Assembly (NCBI GenBank): GCA_050251195.1
Contig: JBFWNG010000002.1
Span: forward strand, 434,001 to 498,000
Source of the DNA: JBFWNG01 sp050251195
GTDB lineage: Bacteria > Bdellovibrionota_B > Oligoflexia > Oligoflexales > Oligoflexaceae
Length of the DNA stretch: 64,000 nt
Reading direction: 5' to 3'
Of the stretch, positions 54,140 to 61,426 are shown piece by piece. How positions within the stretch are numbered: the stretch's first letter is position 1; the number at the start of each line of letters is the position of its first letter. Both the position numbers and the translations under genes were made by a program. Below the pieces are notes generated by a model. It worked only from the letters and a program-made list of their open reading frames with translations, was not told where the DNA came from and made no database searches.

Positions 54140-55325
54140 TTGGGTTTACCTTATAGTACATGGACAGCGAATTGCCCAAAATCTTTGTGAAGCCTTTGGC
54201 GTCGTCGGAAGTCCACATTTGGTTGGATTCGCCGTAAACGCCGAATTCCTTGCGCATGAGATCGTTTGCGGACGATACGCCGATAACTTGGAACCTATAA
54301 GGCGCCAATCGGACGCGAACCGATCCTGTCACGGTTCTTTGCGAATTCTCGAGGAAGCGCTCAATGTCGCGCAGAGCCGGCTCGAGATAAAATCCTTCGT
54401 GGATCATGGCGCCGTATGTGAGAGACAAGTTTGCCTTGAGCTGTATCTGTGATTTCGTTAGCGTATGCTTTTCAAGTCCCTCATGTGCCTTAAGAATAAT
54501 CATCGGAGCAGGAGCCTCAAATCCAACACGTCCTTTAAGGCCAATGATCGTATCGCCGACATGTATATCGCGGCCGATGCCCAATGGCTCGGCTATTTCC
54601 GTCAATTTCCGAATTGTTTCGACCGCCCCTAAATTGGTCTGTTCGTTGATCCCCGTAAGTTCGCCTTTAGTGAAGTGAAGGAGGATGTCGAACGGAGCGA
54701 CGTTTTGTACTGTTTGCGCGAAAGCCTTTTCGGGAAGCATTTGATCGGAAACAAGTGTTTCTTTGCCGCCAATGGAGGTTCCCCACAAACCCTTGTTGAT
54801 CGAATACTCATGTTCGCTCCAGCTACGGACGATTCCGTGCTCTTTCAGATACGCTTTTGAAGTTGCGCGCGCGACATTGGTATCCCTAATAGGCGTAATA
54901 ATCGTCACTTCAGGACAAACAATAGAGAAAACCATGTCAAAACGCACTTGGTCGTTGCCGGCACCGGTGCAACCGTGGGCGATATACTTGGCGCCTGCGT
55001 CTTTTGCAAATTTGGCGATCTCAAGTGCTTGGAATGCGCGTTCTGCACTTACGCACAGCGGATACGTATTGTTACGCAGCACGTTGCCGTACACGAGATA
55101 TTTAACGCATTTCTCGTAAAACTCCTTTGTAGCGTCAATCGTGGAATGGCGCGCAACTCCAAGTTCATAGGCGTTCTTTTCGATTTCGGAAAGCTCGTCT
55201 GCCGAAAAACCGCCTGTATTGACCGTGACCGTGTGTACTTCGTAGCCTTGTTCACAAAGCAACTTGGCGCAGTAGGTTGTATCGAGTCCGCCGCTATACG
55301 CGAGAATGAGTTTCTTGCTTGTCAT
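54126..55325 (-). CDS. argG: Argininosuccinate synthase
   Basis: 399 residues. Start MTSKKLILAYSGGLDTTYCA (ATP-binding SGGLDT), GCTGAGNDQVRFD and EHEYSINKGLWG are the family blocks. Ligates citrulline and aspartate with ATP. The sequence belongs to the cluster-specific type seen next to the acylornithine route. ATG with AGGAAA upstream; overlaps the GNAT end by 32 bases and argC start by 14. Confidence 0.96.
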   Translation of the reverse strand: MTSKKLILAYSGGLDTTYCAKLLCEQGYEVHTVTVNTGGFSADELSEIEKNAYELGVARHSTIDATKEFYEKCVKYLVYGNVLRNNTYPLCVSAERAFQALEIAKFAKDAGAKYIAHGCTGAGNDQVRFDMVFSIVCPEVTIITPIRDTNVARATSKAYLKEHGIVRSWSEHEYSINKGLWGTSIGGKETLVSDQMLPEKAFAQTVQNVAPFDILLHFTKGELTGINEQTNLGAVETIRKLTEIAEPLGIGRDIHVGDTIIGLKGRVGFEAPAPMIILKAHEGLEKHTLTKSQIQLKANLSLTYGAMIHEGFYLEPALRDIERFLENSQRTVTGSVRVRLAPYRFQVIGVSSANDLMRKEFGVYGESNQMWTSDDAKGFTKILGNSLSMYYKVNPNEKN

Positions 55326-55890
55326 TAGATTTCCTTTCTGGTTTTGGCGCAAAAAGCATGGCTGTACATAAACAGTTCTTTCGGTCTTTTTTCACGAGTA
55401 TTTCGTGATTGACGCAGCTCTCGCAACCCTTCCAAAACGCGTCGTCCGAAGTCAGTTCGGAAAAGGTAACGGGACGGTAACCCAGTTCGGCGTTGATGGT
55501 CATAACGGCTAAGTTTGTCGTCAGTCCGAACAGCTTGGCTCCCGGGAATTTGTTGAGAGAAAGATCAAACGCAGCCTTCTTGATCAGCTTGGCGAGACCC
55601 TGGCTCCGGAATTTTGGAAACACGATGAGACCTGAGTTGGCGACAAACTGGTTGTGTCCCCAGGACTCAATGTAGCAAAATCCGCAAACCTCAGTTTCGC
55701 CGTTTCGAGACGCCGTGCCGATAATAGCCTTGCCCTCGGTCATCTTCGATCGGAGATACTCGGGGCTGCGTTTGGCTATGCCCGTACCTCGAGCTGCCGC
55801 GCTTTCCTCAATCTGTCTTGAGATTGCCTCTGCATAGCCAAAGTGGCTTTCGTCGGCGATTTTCACTTCAATGGTGAAATCTTGCTCCAT
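55294..55890 (-). CDS. GNAT N-acyltransferase, likely N-acylglutamate synthase
   Basis: 198 residues. GNAT signature FPKFRSQGLAKLIKKA, plus a C-terminal end FSELTSDDAFWKGCESCVN and KNCLCTAMLFAPKP, which I recall from the GNAT proteins that sit in Bacteroidetes arginine clusters. In those clusters no classical argA or argJ is found, so this enzyme is a good candidate for the first step, acylation of glutamate. Cys-rich end (CESC, CLC) may bind metal. Second gene of the operon after argR. Activity is inferred. Confidence 0.75.
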   Translation of the reverse strand: MEQDFTIEVKIADESHFGYAEAISRQIEESAAARGTGIAKRSPEYLRSKMTEGKAIIGTASRNGETEVCGFCYIESWGHNQFVANSGLIVFPKFRSQGLAKLIKKAAFDLSLNKFPGAKLFGLTTNLAVMTINAELGYRPVTFSELTSDDAFWKGCESCVNHEILVKKDRKNCLCTAMLFAPKPERKSNDKQETHSRV

Positions 55891-55900
55891 CTTTTTTTTC

Positions 55901-56314
55901 TCACACTAAGAGTTGTTGAATTTGCGAAATAATTTTCGCCGCTTTGGCGGCCTTATCGATCGCCACAAAAACTGTATCCTCTCCGGCAATCGTTCCCGTA
56001 ATACCTGGAAGTTTTGCCTTGTCTATAAAGTATCCCATGCGGCTTGCCCCACCTGGGCCGGTCTTGACCACCACGAGCTCTCCCGAGGAAACTTTCGCCG
56101 AAACAAAGTCCGCGTCGGTTACTCCCACGGTCACGGCTGGAATCTGGTAAGCGCCGTCGATCTTCACGGCGCCAATGCGCTTGAGATCTCGGGAAACGCT
56201 CGACTGTGTCGCTTCAATCCCACGTTTTAACAGGCTTTCCAGCAATTCTTGCTGATCGCCGATAGCTCCTGTCTTTATGATGTCGCGTAGCGCGGCAATG
56301 CGAAACTTGCTCAT
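55901..56314 (-). CDS. argR: Arginine repressor
   Basis: 137 residues, near the usual 150. N-terminal winged helix with ESLLKRGIEATQSSVSRDLKRIG (DNA-binding, about 25-48) and the C-terminal oligomerisation/arginine domain with PGITGTIAGEDTVFVAID (GEDT, about 103-120). Represses the operon when arginine is plentiful. ATG at 56314 with GGAGGAG upstream; 22 extra codons are rejected because they run through the operator. First gene of the cluster, hence autoregulated. Confidence 0.94.
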   Translation of the reverse strand: MSKFRIAALRDIIKTGAIGDQQELLESLLKRGIEATQSSVSRDLKRIGAVKIDGAYQIPAVTVGVTDADFVSAKVSSGELVVVKTGPGGASRMGYFIDKAKLPGITGTIAGEDTVFVAIDKAAKAAKIISQIQQLLV

Positions 56315-56346
56315 TACTCCTCCGGAATTCCGTTGTACAGCACTAT

Positions 56347-56390
56347 TTGCAAATATGCAATAGTATGCATAAAAATGCATAAATATGCAG
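56347..56390 (-). promoter_or_regulatory. Phased TGCAT/ATGCA operator array upstream of argR
   Basis: TGCA occurs at 56348, 56356, 56366, 56376 and 56386, spacing 8, 10, 10, 10 bases, one per helix turn. It forms TTGCA-4-TGCAA (56347-56360), TGCAT-AAAA-ATGCA (56366-56379) and TGCAT-AAAT-ATGCA (56376-56389). This fits an ARG-box variant (TGMAT-W4-ATKCA) in place of TGAAT/ATTCA, 33-76 bases before the ArgR start. 56391-56539 has no other recognisable signal. Confidence 0.75.
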
Positions 56391-56539
56391 AACGGAGGAT
56401 TCTGGCGAATCCCATAGCGGCAGCGGTGACCGGTGCCGGTTTCTGTTTAGGATCAAAGGGATTGGTGACCAGGAAACCGTTCATGTTTCCAAGAGCTTTT
56501 CTGAATTTAGCGGGGCTGGTGACAGCGTTGGCTGTCTAC

Positions 56540-57952
56540 TTAATTCCTAAAACTATCCAGCTCAAGCTCATACTTTTCCAAGAGCTTGTAAACATCGGCT
56601 CTATACCGGCCGCAGATTTTGGACGCTTCGGTGATGTTGCCTTTTGTCTTTTTCAGCAGTCTGGAGATGTAGTTCTTTTCAAATGCCTGCTTGGCATCCG
56701 TAAGAGGTTGTTCATAGATTTCCTCCGAAATCGCGGTGACGCCCAGATCTGATGAGCTGTTTTGGCCGCCGGTAAATCCCGTCTGGTGGATATGCTGGAA
56801 TATGTCTTCGAGTCGAAGACTGCCGTCACGCGAAAGAACAACAGCGCGTTCAATGGCATTGCGAAGCTCCCGAACGTTGCCTCTCCAATCGTAGCTAAGG
56901 AGACGCTTCATTATTTCGGGACTGGGAATTTGTATAGGTCTGTTGAAACGAGAACTGAATTCCTTCACAAACGCGTCGACGAGCAAGGGAATGTCTTCTT
57001 TGCGTTGTCTAAGAGGAGCAATGTGTAAAGGCACTACCGATAAACGATAATACAAATCTTCTCGGAAGGCACCATTCTGAATTTCTTCAGGAAGATCCCT
57101 GTGTGTTGCGGCTATGACGCGCGTATCAATTTTGATCGGTTGCGTGCAGCCTACGGGGGTGACAACCCTCTCCTGAATGACTCGCAATAGTTTGGTTTGC
57201 AGCGATATCGGCATGTCGCCTATTTCGTCGAGGAGCAATGTGCCGCCAGAGCATAGTTCGAAAATACCTTTGCGGTCTGTTTTTGCGTCGGTAAAGGATC
57301 CCTTCTTGTGGCCAAATAGCTCAGACTCGAGGAGATTCTCAGGAATTGCTGCGCAATTGATGGCCTCGAAGCGTTTCGTCGCGCGCTGAGATAGATTGTG
57401 AAGCGTGCGCGCCACCACTTCCTTACCCGTGCCAGACTCGCCGGTAATAAGGATTGTCGAGTCCACGTCGCGGAGCTGACTGATTTGGGTACAAAGGTCT
57501 TTAAAGCTCTTGCTTTGGCCTATGAGGCCGGCGTTTTCAAAGTCTGTCGCTGTAAATACCGAATCTTCGAGCGCCTTTTCTTCCAAATTGTCTCTAATTT
57601 TTTGCGCGATGGTTCGCGGATCGGTGCCTTTAGTTATGTAACCCGTGGCCCCTTTTGACATAGCTGATACCGCAGTCTCGACAGAGGCATGCGCGGTCAA
57701 AACAAAGATTTTTGAGAAGGGCGACTCTGCGATAAGAAAGGGAAGTCCGTCGAGCCCGTTTTCGTTGTCCAACTGTAAATCAAGGAGAATAACGTCTATG
57801 GAGTATCGTTTGACGACCTCCTTCATTTCGCTGAGGGTGCTCACGGCGTCGACCCGAAAGCCTTCTTGAGAAAGAGCAAACTTCCAAAATTCCTGAGTGG
57901 CGTGGTCGTCGTCGACAATGAGAAGGCGTCCAAGATACTGCTGTTTTTGCAT
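56540..57952 (-). CDS. Orphan NtrC-type sigma-54 response regulator
   Basis: 470 residues: receiver (phosphoacceptor Asp about 58 in VILLDLQL, acidic pair DDD at 14-16, Lys in YITKG), sigma-54 AAA+ domain (GESGTGKE Walker A, about 170; GGTLLLDEIGDMP Walker B; RDLPEEIQNGAFREDLYYRL; RGNVRELRN sensor II), and a C-terminal Fis-type helix-turn-helix (NYISRLLKKTKGNITEASKICG). The sigma-54 contact loop is GSFTDA, whereas GAFTGA is usual. No histidine kinase is in the window. GGAGAG precedes the ATG. It lies next to four putative sigma-54 promoters and probably controls them (inference). Confidence 0.93.
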   Translation of the reverse strand: MQKQQYLGRLLIVDDDHATQEFWKFALSQEGFRVDAVSTLSEMKEVVKRYSIDVILLDLQLDNENGLDGLPFLIAESPFSKIFVLTAHASVETAVSAMSKGATGYITKGTDPRTIAQKIRDNLEEKALEDSVFTATDFENAGLIGQSKSFKDLCTQISQLRDVDSTILITGESGTGKEVVARTLHNLSQRATKRFEAINCAAIPENLLESELFGHKKGSFTDAKTDRKGIFELCSGGTLLLDEIGDMPISLQTKLLRVIQERVVTPVGCTQPIKIDTRVIAATHRDLPEEIQNGAFREDLYYRLSVVPLHIAPLRQRKEDIPLLVDAFVKEFSSRFNRPIQIPSPEIMKRLLSYDWRGNVRELRNAIERAVVLSRDGSLRLEDIFQHIHQTGFTGGQNSSSDLGVTAISEEIYEQPLTDAKQAFEKNYISRLLKKTKGNITEASKICGRYRADVYKLLEKYELELDSFRN

Positions 57953-58034
57953 ATATTCTCTCCGCTTTGTTGAAACCCAGCTTTTCGCCCCGTAGGGGGG
58001 CTGAAACTAGCATAAAAAAAGGTAGGGTGCAATT

Positions 58035-58050
58035 AGGCATGCAAATTGCT
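58035..58050 (+). promoter_or_regulatory. Sigma-54 promoter upstream of the DUF883 gene
   Basis: AGGCATGCAAATTGCT: GG at 58036-58037 and GC at 58048-58049, exactly 10 bases between, with TTGCT in the -12 element. The consensus TGGCACG-N4-TTGCW is matched except for the first T and one base of the -24 block. The ATG is 46 bases after the site. Confidence 0.7.
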
Positions 58051-58095
58051 TTTCACTCAACCGTTCATTTAATGGAGCTAGAAGGAGATAAAATT

Positions 58096-58440
58096 ATGGC
58101 TAAAAAAAATCAGTTCAAGAAAGACGTGGATTCACTTCGGGACGATGCGGCGGGCGTAATGGAAGAGCTCAGCGATATCGCAAAATCTCTTAAAGAGACC
58201 GGTAAAGAGTGGAGCAAAGAGATTCGTGAGGAAATGGGGGATCGGCTGGATCGCGACATTGAGACGATCAAGAGAAAACTCAATGAGTTGGAGGATCAAA
58301 GCAGGGAATACCTAGAGATGGCAGACGAGCACGTGAGGACCAACCCTTACTATTATATTGCTGGCTCCATGGGCCTTGGCGTTTTGTTGGGAAAACTGTT
58401 GGGCAGAGGCGCAAGGTCGGAAGGGGCTTCAAAAAGCTAG
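58096..58440 (+). CDS. DUF883/ElaB/YqjD-like protein
   Basis: 114 residues. A long amphipathic coiled-coil (about 5-85; KKDVDSLRDDAAGVMEELSDIAKSLKETGKEWSKEIREEM) then a C-terminal NPYYYIAGSMGLGVLLGKLLGR single membrane anchor, the DUF883 tail signature. In other bacteria such proteins are stationary-phase or stress-induced inner membrane ribosome anchors (YqjD). ATG with GAAGGAGATA upstream; the longer frame starts upstream of the sigma-54 site and was rejected. Confidence 0.88.
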   Translation: MAKKNQFKKDVDSLRDDAAGVMEELSDIAKSLKETGKEWSKEIREEMGDRLDRDIETIKRKLNELEDQSREYLEMADEHVRTNPYYYIAGSMGLGVLLGKLLGRGARSEGASKS

Positions 58441-58446
58441 GGGCAA

Positions 58447-58462
58447 GGGCTTGATTCTTGCT
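58447..58462 (+). promoter_or_regulatory. Sigma-54 promoter upstream of the DUF1328 gene
   Basis: GGGCTTGATTCTTGCT: GG at 58448-58449 and GC at 58460-58461, ten bases apart, with TTGCT as the -12 element. It is 46 bases ahead of the ATG at 58508. Confidence 0.6.
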
Positions 58463-58507
58463 TAGGTACGGTCAGGCGCTCAATGCGCCGGGAAAAAGGA
58501 GGATATT

Positions 58508-58693
58508 ATGTTTGGATGGGCATTATTCTTTTTTATTTTTGCCGTATTGGCTGCGTTGTTGGGATTCGGAGGAGTTGCCGGAGCTGCATCTAGCATCGCT
58601 CAGGTTGCGTTCTATCTCGGCTTAATTCTTTTCATTGGTACGCTTATTTATTCACTGGCAACAGGGCGAGGCAGACCAACGGATCGAATATAG
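58508..58693 (+). CDS. DUF1328 small membrane protein
   Basis: 61 residues with two hydrophobic segments and the DUF1328/YtjA signature (GWALFFFIFAVLAALLGFGGVAGAASSIAQVAFYLGLILFI). The family is a tiny inner-membrane protein often next to stress genes. GGAGGA ribosome binding site upstream. Likely cotranscribed with the next gene. Confidence 0.93.
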   Translation: MFGWALFFFIFAVLAALLGFGGVAGAASSIAQVAFYLGLILFIGTLIYSLATGRGRPTDRI

Positions 58694-58754
58694 GAAGGAT
58701 TAGCCAGGAGACGCGACACTGTAGCGTTTTTCCTGCGACGGAAGGTGGGAGTTA

Positions 58755-59273
58755 TTGGGGGGCTTTGTGGAATCTTTGAACTCGATCACGGCGACGTACG
58801 GCACGAGAACGGAAGCCATCTGCGCTGTTGAGGAGCTCCTCGCTGAGGGGTGCTCCAAAAACGACATTAGTTTGTTGCTGCCGGAAAGTTCCAATCGAAA
58901 GAGCTTTTACGTCAGAACAGGCACCAAGGCCACCAAAGGCCTGGGTATCGGAGCCATACTTGGCGGTATCCTAGGGGCGGCGGCAATAGGTTTTACGATG
59001 GTCGGGACGCTGATTCCTATCGGGATATCATCCAGTATAGCTTCCGGCGCGGCGATCGCCGCCTTTGCCGGCGGCGGGATGGGCGCGGCCATGGGAGGCG
59101 TGCTTGGAGCGATGATCGGTCTCGGTGCCGTGGAACATGAGGCCAAGCTTGTAGATTTGGATCCAGGAACTGGGGGTAACGTATTGTTGGCGATAGACGC
59201 TGCCCGAGACAAGAAGAGGATGGTGGAGTTCATATTGTCGCGCACGGGCGCGACTCATATCAGCATTCAATGA
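58755..59273 (+). CDS. YflT/17M-like stress protein with glycine zipper
   Basis: 172 residues. Opening TATYGTRTEAICAVEELLAEGCSKNDISLLLPE is the pattern of the heat-induced stress protein domain (YflT/17M), followed by a glycine-zipper-like membrane region (GIGAILGGILGAAAIGF to GGGMGAAMGGVLGAMIGLG, about 60-130) and an end (HEAKLVDLDPGTGGNVLLAIDA) similar to the first domain. The start is uncertain: TTG at 58755 or GTG at 58767; both have a G-rich stretch just upstream. No sigma-54 site is found directly before it. Confidence 0.75.
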   Translation: MGGFVESLNSITATYGTRTEAICAVEELLAEGCSKNDISLLLPESSNRKSFYVRTGTKATKGLGIGAILGGILGAAAIGFTMVGTLIPIGISSSIASGAAIAAFAGGGMGAAMGGVLGAMIGLGAVEHEAKLVDLDPGTGGNVLLAIDAARDKKRMVEFILSRTGATHISIQ

Positions 59274-59313
59274 TTCTGATTCTCTTAGAAGAAGCAGAAG
59301 ATAGGGAGAACAT

Positions 59314-59931
59314 ATGCAAAAGTTGCTTTTGACGGCAGTAGCCCTAGGGCTTGTGAGCGGCTGCGGCCTATTCGAAACAGAAAAAAAAGGAAAAAAAGCA
59401 CGGGAGAACGAACCGGCGATCGCCGGCAATTGGCTGTCCAATTGCGTGAAGGCTCCAGGGTTAGGCTTGTCGCGAGTACAGACAGAATACAGTTACAACG
59501 CGATAGGCGATTTCGATAAAACTGAAAATTTTTATAGCTCCGAAAGCTGTGATAGCCCGATCGTATCCGTGATCATTTCGGGGACATACGACGCGAAAGG
59601 TAAACACCCTGATAATCCAGAAGTTGACATGATCAACTATACTGTTGACGAGGTGTTTGTCACTGCTAACACGGAAGACGGAGTTGATGCGCTCAACAAA
59701 CTTAAGTTTTGCGGCAAACAGGATTGGAAAGCCGGCGAAGACGTTGAAGTCACGGACCAGGATTGCGGACCGTACACTCTGGGCAAAGGCGACGTACTTT
59801 ACGACGTTTATGACAAGAGAGAAGACGATAAGCTCTATTTTGGCAAGGCGCTAACATTTACCGAAGAGGAAAGGTCGCCTGACAGACCGAGCGACGTTGA
59901 TACAAACATTGTTTATATAGAGGAAGATTGA
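59314..59931 (+). CDS. Lipoprotein of unknown function
   Basis: 205 residues, lipobox VSGC (Cys17). Rest: a Lys-rich linker, then GNWLSNCVKAPG... FYSSESCDSP... KLKFCGKQDW... QDCGPYTLG, four Cys suggesting two disulfides, and an acidic tail. The GNWLSNC/SYNAIGDFDKTENFY pattern is lipocalin-like in feel but no family is recognised. AGGGAG precedes the ATG. It ends the rightward stress cluster. Confidence 0.7.
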   Translation: MQKLLLTAVALGLVSGCGLFETEKKGKKARENEPAIAGNWLSNCVKAPGLGLSRVQTEYSYNAIGDFDKTENFYSSESCDSPIVSVIISGTYDAKGKHPDNPEVDMINYTVDEVFVTANTEDGVDALNKLKFCGKQDWKAGEDVEVTDQDCGPYTLGKGDVLYDVYDKREDDKLYFGKALTFTEEERSPDRPSDVDTNIVYIEED

Positions 59932-59939
59932 ACATAGAG

Positions 59940-59976
59940 AAAAAAAGTCGGGGCGAAACTTCCCTGTCGCGCCCCG
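59940..59976 (-). terminator. Terminator of the M28 peptidase gene
   Basis: CGGGGCG (59949-59955) pairs with CGCCCCG (59970-59976) around a 14-base loop; on the minus strand it is followed by a run of T (59946 down to 59940). It ends the leftward M28 gene; the rightward lipoprotein gene ends just before. Confidence 0.8.
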
Positions 59977-60012
59977 TCACCCAACTGTGCACACAGTCTC
60001 TGGATGTCGCAT

Positions 60013-61299
60013 CTATTGGTTCAGCACCCCTGCATAGTGTCCCACGTAAGCAACCCCTAGCTTGGCAAAAGCGGTTGCTAACGAAAACACGCCAGAATTC
60101 TCGATTGTATCTCTGCGCGTATGTATGTTTTTGTTATATGCGCGAGGATTCTCAAACGGGAAGGCAGCAGGGTAACCTTGGCGATCCCAAGAGGCATGGT
60201 CGCTTGAGCCCGCAGTAAGAACCGCTTTCTCCCATGGCGCTCCCACATACAAATCCGTGAGGGATGCGAGATTGTTGTTGAGATCTTCGTTCGTTTTGTT
60301 CGACACGAGCCAGATTTTGTCAACGCTATCTTCGCTGTAAATGTTCATGTCAAATTGAACCATCGCAACGACGTTTTTCTCTTCCTTGCGATATTTCTTT
60401 GCTATTTCTTGGCTGCCGAGAAGGCCGCCTTCTTCGCCCGCGTAACCGTGGATTTCAATCGTGCGATCGAACCGCAAGTTGTTTTGGACGATTGAGCGGA
60501 AGATCTCTAGATTCGTACCTGTGCCGCTGGCGTTGTCGTCCGCTCCAGGCGCTGTGCCTAACCCGAACATTGCGATGCTGTCGATGTGGCTTCCCAGAAC
60601 GACAATCTCGTTGGGCTTGGTGGCGCCGACTATACGCACGACGAAGCTCTTTTGTGGGGTCGTCGTATGTGTGACTTCTTCGAATTGCACGTCTTGCCTG
60701 TTGGTGGCAATGGCCTTGTACTCTTCAAGTATCGACGTTGCAACATTCTTCGCGTTATCATCTTTGTGGTATCGAGTTTTGCGCGAGGAGAGACTTTCGA
60801 CGAGTTTGCGGATGAGCCCGTCATTTATGTCGGCAACCGCAGCTTCGACCTTGGCGTTCTTTTGCGCCACCGGATGAACGGGACCAATGCTGCCGTTCAG
60901 TAATGGAGCTTGAATGGCGTCTCCAAACAGACGGAAGACCTTTCCGCAACCGAGGCCTTGTTCTTCTTTCGTGTGAACGTGGTGGAGCGTTGCGGATAGT
61001 TTGGATGCCGCGACGTCGGACATACGAACAACGGCGTACGAACCGTCTTTTATGTCCACAACCGACCCAAACTTGGCTAAATCAAGGGCGATCGGCTGGT
61101 CCTTCAGGTCGATCACATAGAGGTTCTGAAATTCCATGGAACGAGTTAAAGGATTACGACGCAACACAAATCCATCGTCCTGGAAAATGACGTCACCTGC
61201 GCCTTGAACAAAACTGTTAGTTTTTTCGTAAACAAACGGTAACTCGCCGGCTAGTCCATAAGATGCGGACAGCATAGCCGAAATGATGAAATATCTCAC
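60013..61299 (-). CDS. Secreted M28-family aminopeptidase
   Basis: 428 residues, GTG start with GGAGG six bases upstream. Signal peptide (MRYFIISAMLSASYGLAG). Zinc-binding: GSHIDSI (His/Asp), PGADDNASGTG (bridging Asp), YAGEEGGLLGS (catalytic Glu), FDMN, and IHTRRDT (last His), the full M28 set of the Vibrio/Aeromonas leucine aminopeptidase type. N-terminal ~150 residues resemble a propeptide. It cleaves N-terminal residues of peptides outside the cytoplasm. Upstream 61300-61426 carries its promoter region. Confidence 0.93.
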   Translation of the reverse strand: MRYFIISAMLSASYGLAGELPFVYEKTNSFVQGAGDVIFQDDGFVLRRNPLTRSMEFQNLYVIDLKDQPIALDLAKFGSVVDIKDGSYAVVRMSDVAASKLSATLHHVHTKEEQGLGCGKVFRLFGDAIQAPLLNGSIGPVHPVAQKNAKVEAAVADINDGLIRKLVESLSSRKTRYHKDDNAKNVATSILEEYKAIATNRQDVQFEEVTHTTTPQKSFVVRIVGATKPNEIVVLGSHIDSIAMFGLGTAPGADDNASGTGTNLEIFRSIVQNNLRFDRTIEIHGYAGEEGGLLGSQEIAKKYRKEEKNVVAMVQFDMNIYSEDSVDKIWLVSNKTNEDLNNNLASLTDLYVGAPWEKAVLTAGSSDHASWDRQGYPAAFPFENPRAYNKNIHTRRDTIENSGVFSLATAFAKLGVAYVGHYAGVLNQ

Positions 61300-61331
61300 G
61301 ATCGCCTCCCCTGTGATCTTCGTTTGGTGGG

Positions 61332-61362
61332 ATTATACAAAGTTTATAATTGGCCAGCCAGT
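61332..61362 (-). promoter_or_regulatory. Probable promoter of the M28 gene
   Basis: On the minus strand TATAAT (61332-61337) lies 18 bases after CTGGCT (61356-61361, weak -35). ACTGGCTGGCCAA (61350-61362) also appears in the promoter of the zincin at 12968-12980, so the block may be a regulatory site. No other feature is seen in 61300-61426. Confidence 0.4.
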
Positions 61363-61426
61363 TAATTAAAAGAACTTAAGAATTGCTAAAGGCGGTTGAG
61401 GTAACGCGGTTTCGCGAGGAGGGTTC

